Below, piece by piece: positions 33,816 to 35,232 of a stretch of 35,232 nt of DNA. The stretch spans positions 1 to 35,232 of the forward strand of contig JAGTQB010000015.1 in assembly GCA_018396995.1 (NCBI GenBank), in the 5' to 3' direction. This DNA comes from Candidatus Bathyarchaeota archaeon. Lineage in GTDB: Archaea > Thermoproteota > Bathyarchaeia > Bathyarchaeales > DTEX01. Positions within the stretch are counted from its first letter, which is position 1; each line of letters starts with the position of its first letter. The notes under the pieces were generated by a model, which did no database searches, had not been told where the DNA came from, and worked only from the letters and a program-made list of their open reading frames with translations. A program made the translations under genes and the position numbers.

Positions 33816-33925
33816 CCCTACAGTAGGCCTAAATCTTTAAGATTAGGCTTAACCTACTATAATTTTTTGTTTGCTGCTCTCAGACGATAAACGATATTAC
33901 CAAGAGTAAAAAATTTTAGTGATCA

Positions 33926-34203
33926 TGGATACCGTATCTGTGGGTTGAGAGGCCGTTTCTCAGGAAGACCTTCGTTAAGTTTCTGATAGCCTTCGTGGTT
34001 ATTCTGGTTCTGTTGCTGCTGCTAGTTTCACTCTGAATCGTCTTTTCACTTGTCTCCTTCATAGTCTATTACTTCAATAAGAGGGCATTCACATATTACA
34101 TAACTGACAAGTCCGTTAGAGTTGAGAAGCCCTGGATTCTCGGGGGATATGCTGGGGAGCTCTAACAACAAAGGAAGAATATGAGAAAACGATGAACCAG
34201 TAA
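33926..34203 (+). pseudogene. Remnant of a PH-like membrane protein gene
   Basis: One frame encodes WIPYLWVERPFLRKTFVKFL and a Leu/Val-rich membrane helix, is broken by TGA at 34034-34036, then resumes in the same frame with a second hydrophobic helix, YYFNKRAFTYYITDKSVRVE and KPWILGGYAGEL, and stops at 34163-34165. A shift of one base continues as LTTKEEYEKTMNQ to a stop at 34201. The two-helix plus YYITDKSVRVE layout is that of a bPH membrane protein. There is no start codon and a large part of the domain is missing, so it is dead. The gap 33816-33925 has no gene. Confidence 0.55.
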
Positions 34204-34220
34204 TTTATGATGAAGCATTT

Positions 34221-34526
34221 GTGCCGGAGGCAAGGAAATGTAGAGAATTCCTTCTTAGAATTGCTCTTAGCGAGATTGAAGCATATACATCACTTATCAC
34301 GTGGGATGAATTCACGTGGATAGTTAAGAAGATTATGGGAGATGAGTTATCAGTAGAGTATGGCAGGAAATTTCTTAGGTTTCCAAATTTAAGGTTTCTT
34401 GGGGAGTTGCGGAAGAGGGCTACTAGGCTCAGGAAGGGGCAGCTCATCGTCCATCACCCAATGCTCTTCGCCCCAATAATAGTTGAGTTTCCACCCCCAC
34501 CACATGTGATTAGCCTTGTCGCTTAA
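34221..34526 (+). pseudogene. Chimeric frame: PIN-like fragment joined to a HerA-like ATPase tail
   Basis: The 101-residue frame from GTG begins with PEARKCREFLLRIALSEIEA and YTSLITWDEFTWIVKKI, which resemble the middle of a VapC/PIN toxin but lack the initial DTN strand and the later acidic residues. After about residue 60 it changes into RATRLRKGQLIVHHPMLFAP and IIVEFPPPPHV, which recalls the extreme C terminus of HerA-type ATPases (G(Q/E)..(V/I)..P..FAPI.V.FPRPP). The join suggests a deletion fused two genes. Neither half can be functional. It overlaps the next frame by 11 bases, as HerA and NurA genes often do. Moderate confidence in the family calls. Confidence 0.45.
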
Positions 34527-34956
34527 CAGCTTCCTCAGAGGGCTGGGTGCAGCACCGGCCCTTCAGGTTCCTGCACTTGAGGAGCAGGAAGAGGAGCCCA
34601 CAGTCTCGCTTGAAACAAAGGATACGCTACATGTCTGCAACGTAGATATTAACATTATAAGTGGGTGAGCTACGTATCCGCGGTTCTTTATTGATGGCGT
34701 GGAGCAAGTGGCCATCACACACTACATTAACATCCCGGGTTATCCAAGAATACCTGTTGTAGGCGCGCATATAATTGTTGGTGCTGGAGAACTCAGAGAT
34801 GAAAAGATCATTTTTCATGCTTGTAGAGAAGCCTTCATTACAATATTTCCCTATCAGACGATAACAAGCGCGCTGAAGGCTGCTGGTGCTCCAGTTCCAA
34901 CAATTATTTGGGCAGAGTTGTTAGAGTTAATTCCTGGGAAGAATTTAAACGCTTAG
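34516..34956 (+). pseudogene. Truncated NurA-like nuclease gene with an in-frame stop
   Basis: From TTG 34516 the frame reads SLNSFLRGLGAAPALQVPAL and an acidic stretch, meets TGA at 34666-34668, and continues unshifted as YPRFFIDGVEQVAITHYINI, then PVVGAHIIVGAGELRDEKII, to about residue 130. The FIDGV(Q/E)... strand with the (G)AH(I/L)..GA.ER-like motif is reminiscent of archaeal NurA-type proteins that pair with HerA, although this match is from memory. After GAPVP the sequence runs into the upstream part of the next gene in a wrong frame (ends 34956), so most of the protein has been deleted. Confidence 0.45.
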
Positions 34957-35232
34957 TTAAAAAGTATGGCGCCAAGGAGATAGCGTATCGTGTTGAGATG
35001 GGGGTTCCAGCCAAGCATTTAACGGGGCTTAGGCTCATTCTTCCAACCTCGGATGCCCAGTATGTTTTCGTGGACACAGCTGCAGGTGATAGGCTGAGAA
35101 AGACCGGGATAAGATTGAGGGTTGATGAGCTCGGAAACATGTACATCAGCGACGAGGGCGTCATAAATTTCGTTAGATCCGAGCTTGGAGACAAAGAAAT
35201 AAAATTATATTCCTATTACCATGTGAAAAATA
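34908..35232 (+). CDS. Hypothetical protein, 3' end beyond the window
   Basis: A frame from TTG 34908 is still open at the last base (108 codons seen). It encodes VVRVNSWEEFKRLVKKYGAK, EIAYRVEMGVPAKHLTGLRL, ILPTSDAQYVFVDTAAGDRL, an ELGNMYISDEGVINFVRSEL and IKLYSYYHV. It reads like a compact alpha-beta protein with an intact, well-behaved sequence, in contrast to the broken genes before it. I do not recognise a named family. The ribosome site is weak, and the start may have been altered by the upstream deletion. It overlaps the out-of-frame end of the preceding remnant. Confidence 0.6.
   Translation, partial: MGRVVRVNSWEEFKRLVKKYGAKEIAYRVEMGVPAKHLTGLRLILPTSDAQYVFVDTAAGDRLRKTGIRLRVDELGNMYISDEGVINFVRSELGDKEIKLYSYYHVKN

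Overview
The window is archaeal chromosome. The marker genes are gatD and gatE (the archaeal tRNA-dependent Gln-tRNA pathway), an archaeal/eukaryotic RNA polymerase subunit Rpo5 (RpoH/RPB5), an archaeal-type phosphopantetheine adenylyltransferase, a DUF763 protein, an initiator tRNA-Met of archaeal form and TATA-like boxes 20-30 nt ahead of short leaders. Many genes start with TTG or GTG. The gene set and the modest GC content fit a thermophilic TACK-type lineage (a Bathyarchaeia-like genome is my guess), but the window alone does not fix the taxon.

Layout. 1-4900: an MFS transporter and an FAD-dependent fumarate-reductase-type flavoprotein (both minus), then a degraded stretch with an IS110-like transposase tail and broken small reading frames. 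4905-4982: initiator tRNA-Met (minus). 5124-7247: purM, then a minimal nucleotidyltransferase/HEPN toxin-antitoxin type pair in which the nucleotidyltransferase is split by a shift at a run of six G. 7308-9901: an amidohydrolase of the SAH/MTA deaminase type (minus) and an APH-type kinase (plus). 9936-17936: a promoter and a complete oligopeptide/dipeptide-type ABC importer (binding protein, two permeases, two ATPases), followed by a small membrane protein and an APS-kinase-like enzyme.

17965-22020: a probable coenzyme A salvage locus. An ECF-type substrate-binding membrane protein, CoaD and DUF763 lie on minus. A type II pantothenate kinase is divergent on plus and is followed by an Rpo5 that carries a full eukaryote-like N-terminal jaw domain. 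22026-24440: four small winged-helix proteins, three of them paralogues of an unnamed family, arranged around a symmetrical divergent promoter. 24517-27806: gatE and gatD, overlapping. 27913-29921: a small EF-Tu domain-2-like protein, an unknown protein and purC. 30090-31991: GTP-type PEP carboxykinase. 32071-33815: small unknown proteins, a PPC/DUF296 protein and a PH-like membrane protein. 33926-35232: a graveyard of truncated genes (PH-like membrane protein, PIN-like fragment joined to a HerA-like tail, NurA-like fragment) and an unknown gene that runs off the window.

Most notable are the two-domain Rpo5, the split MNT/HEPN module, the pantothenate-kinase salvage cluster in an archaeon, the cluster of paralogous winged-helix proteins, and the decaying HerA/NurA-like locus. 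All functional statements come from reading the translated sequence and remembered family features. No database search was run.
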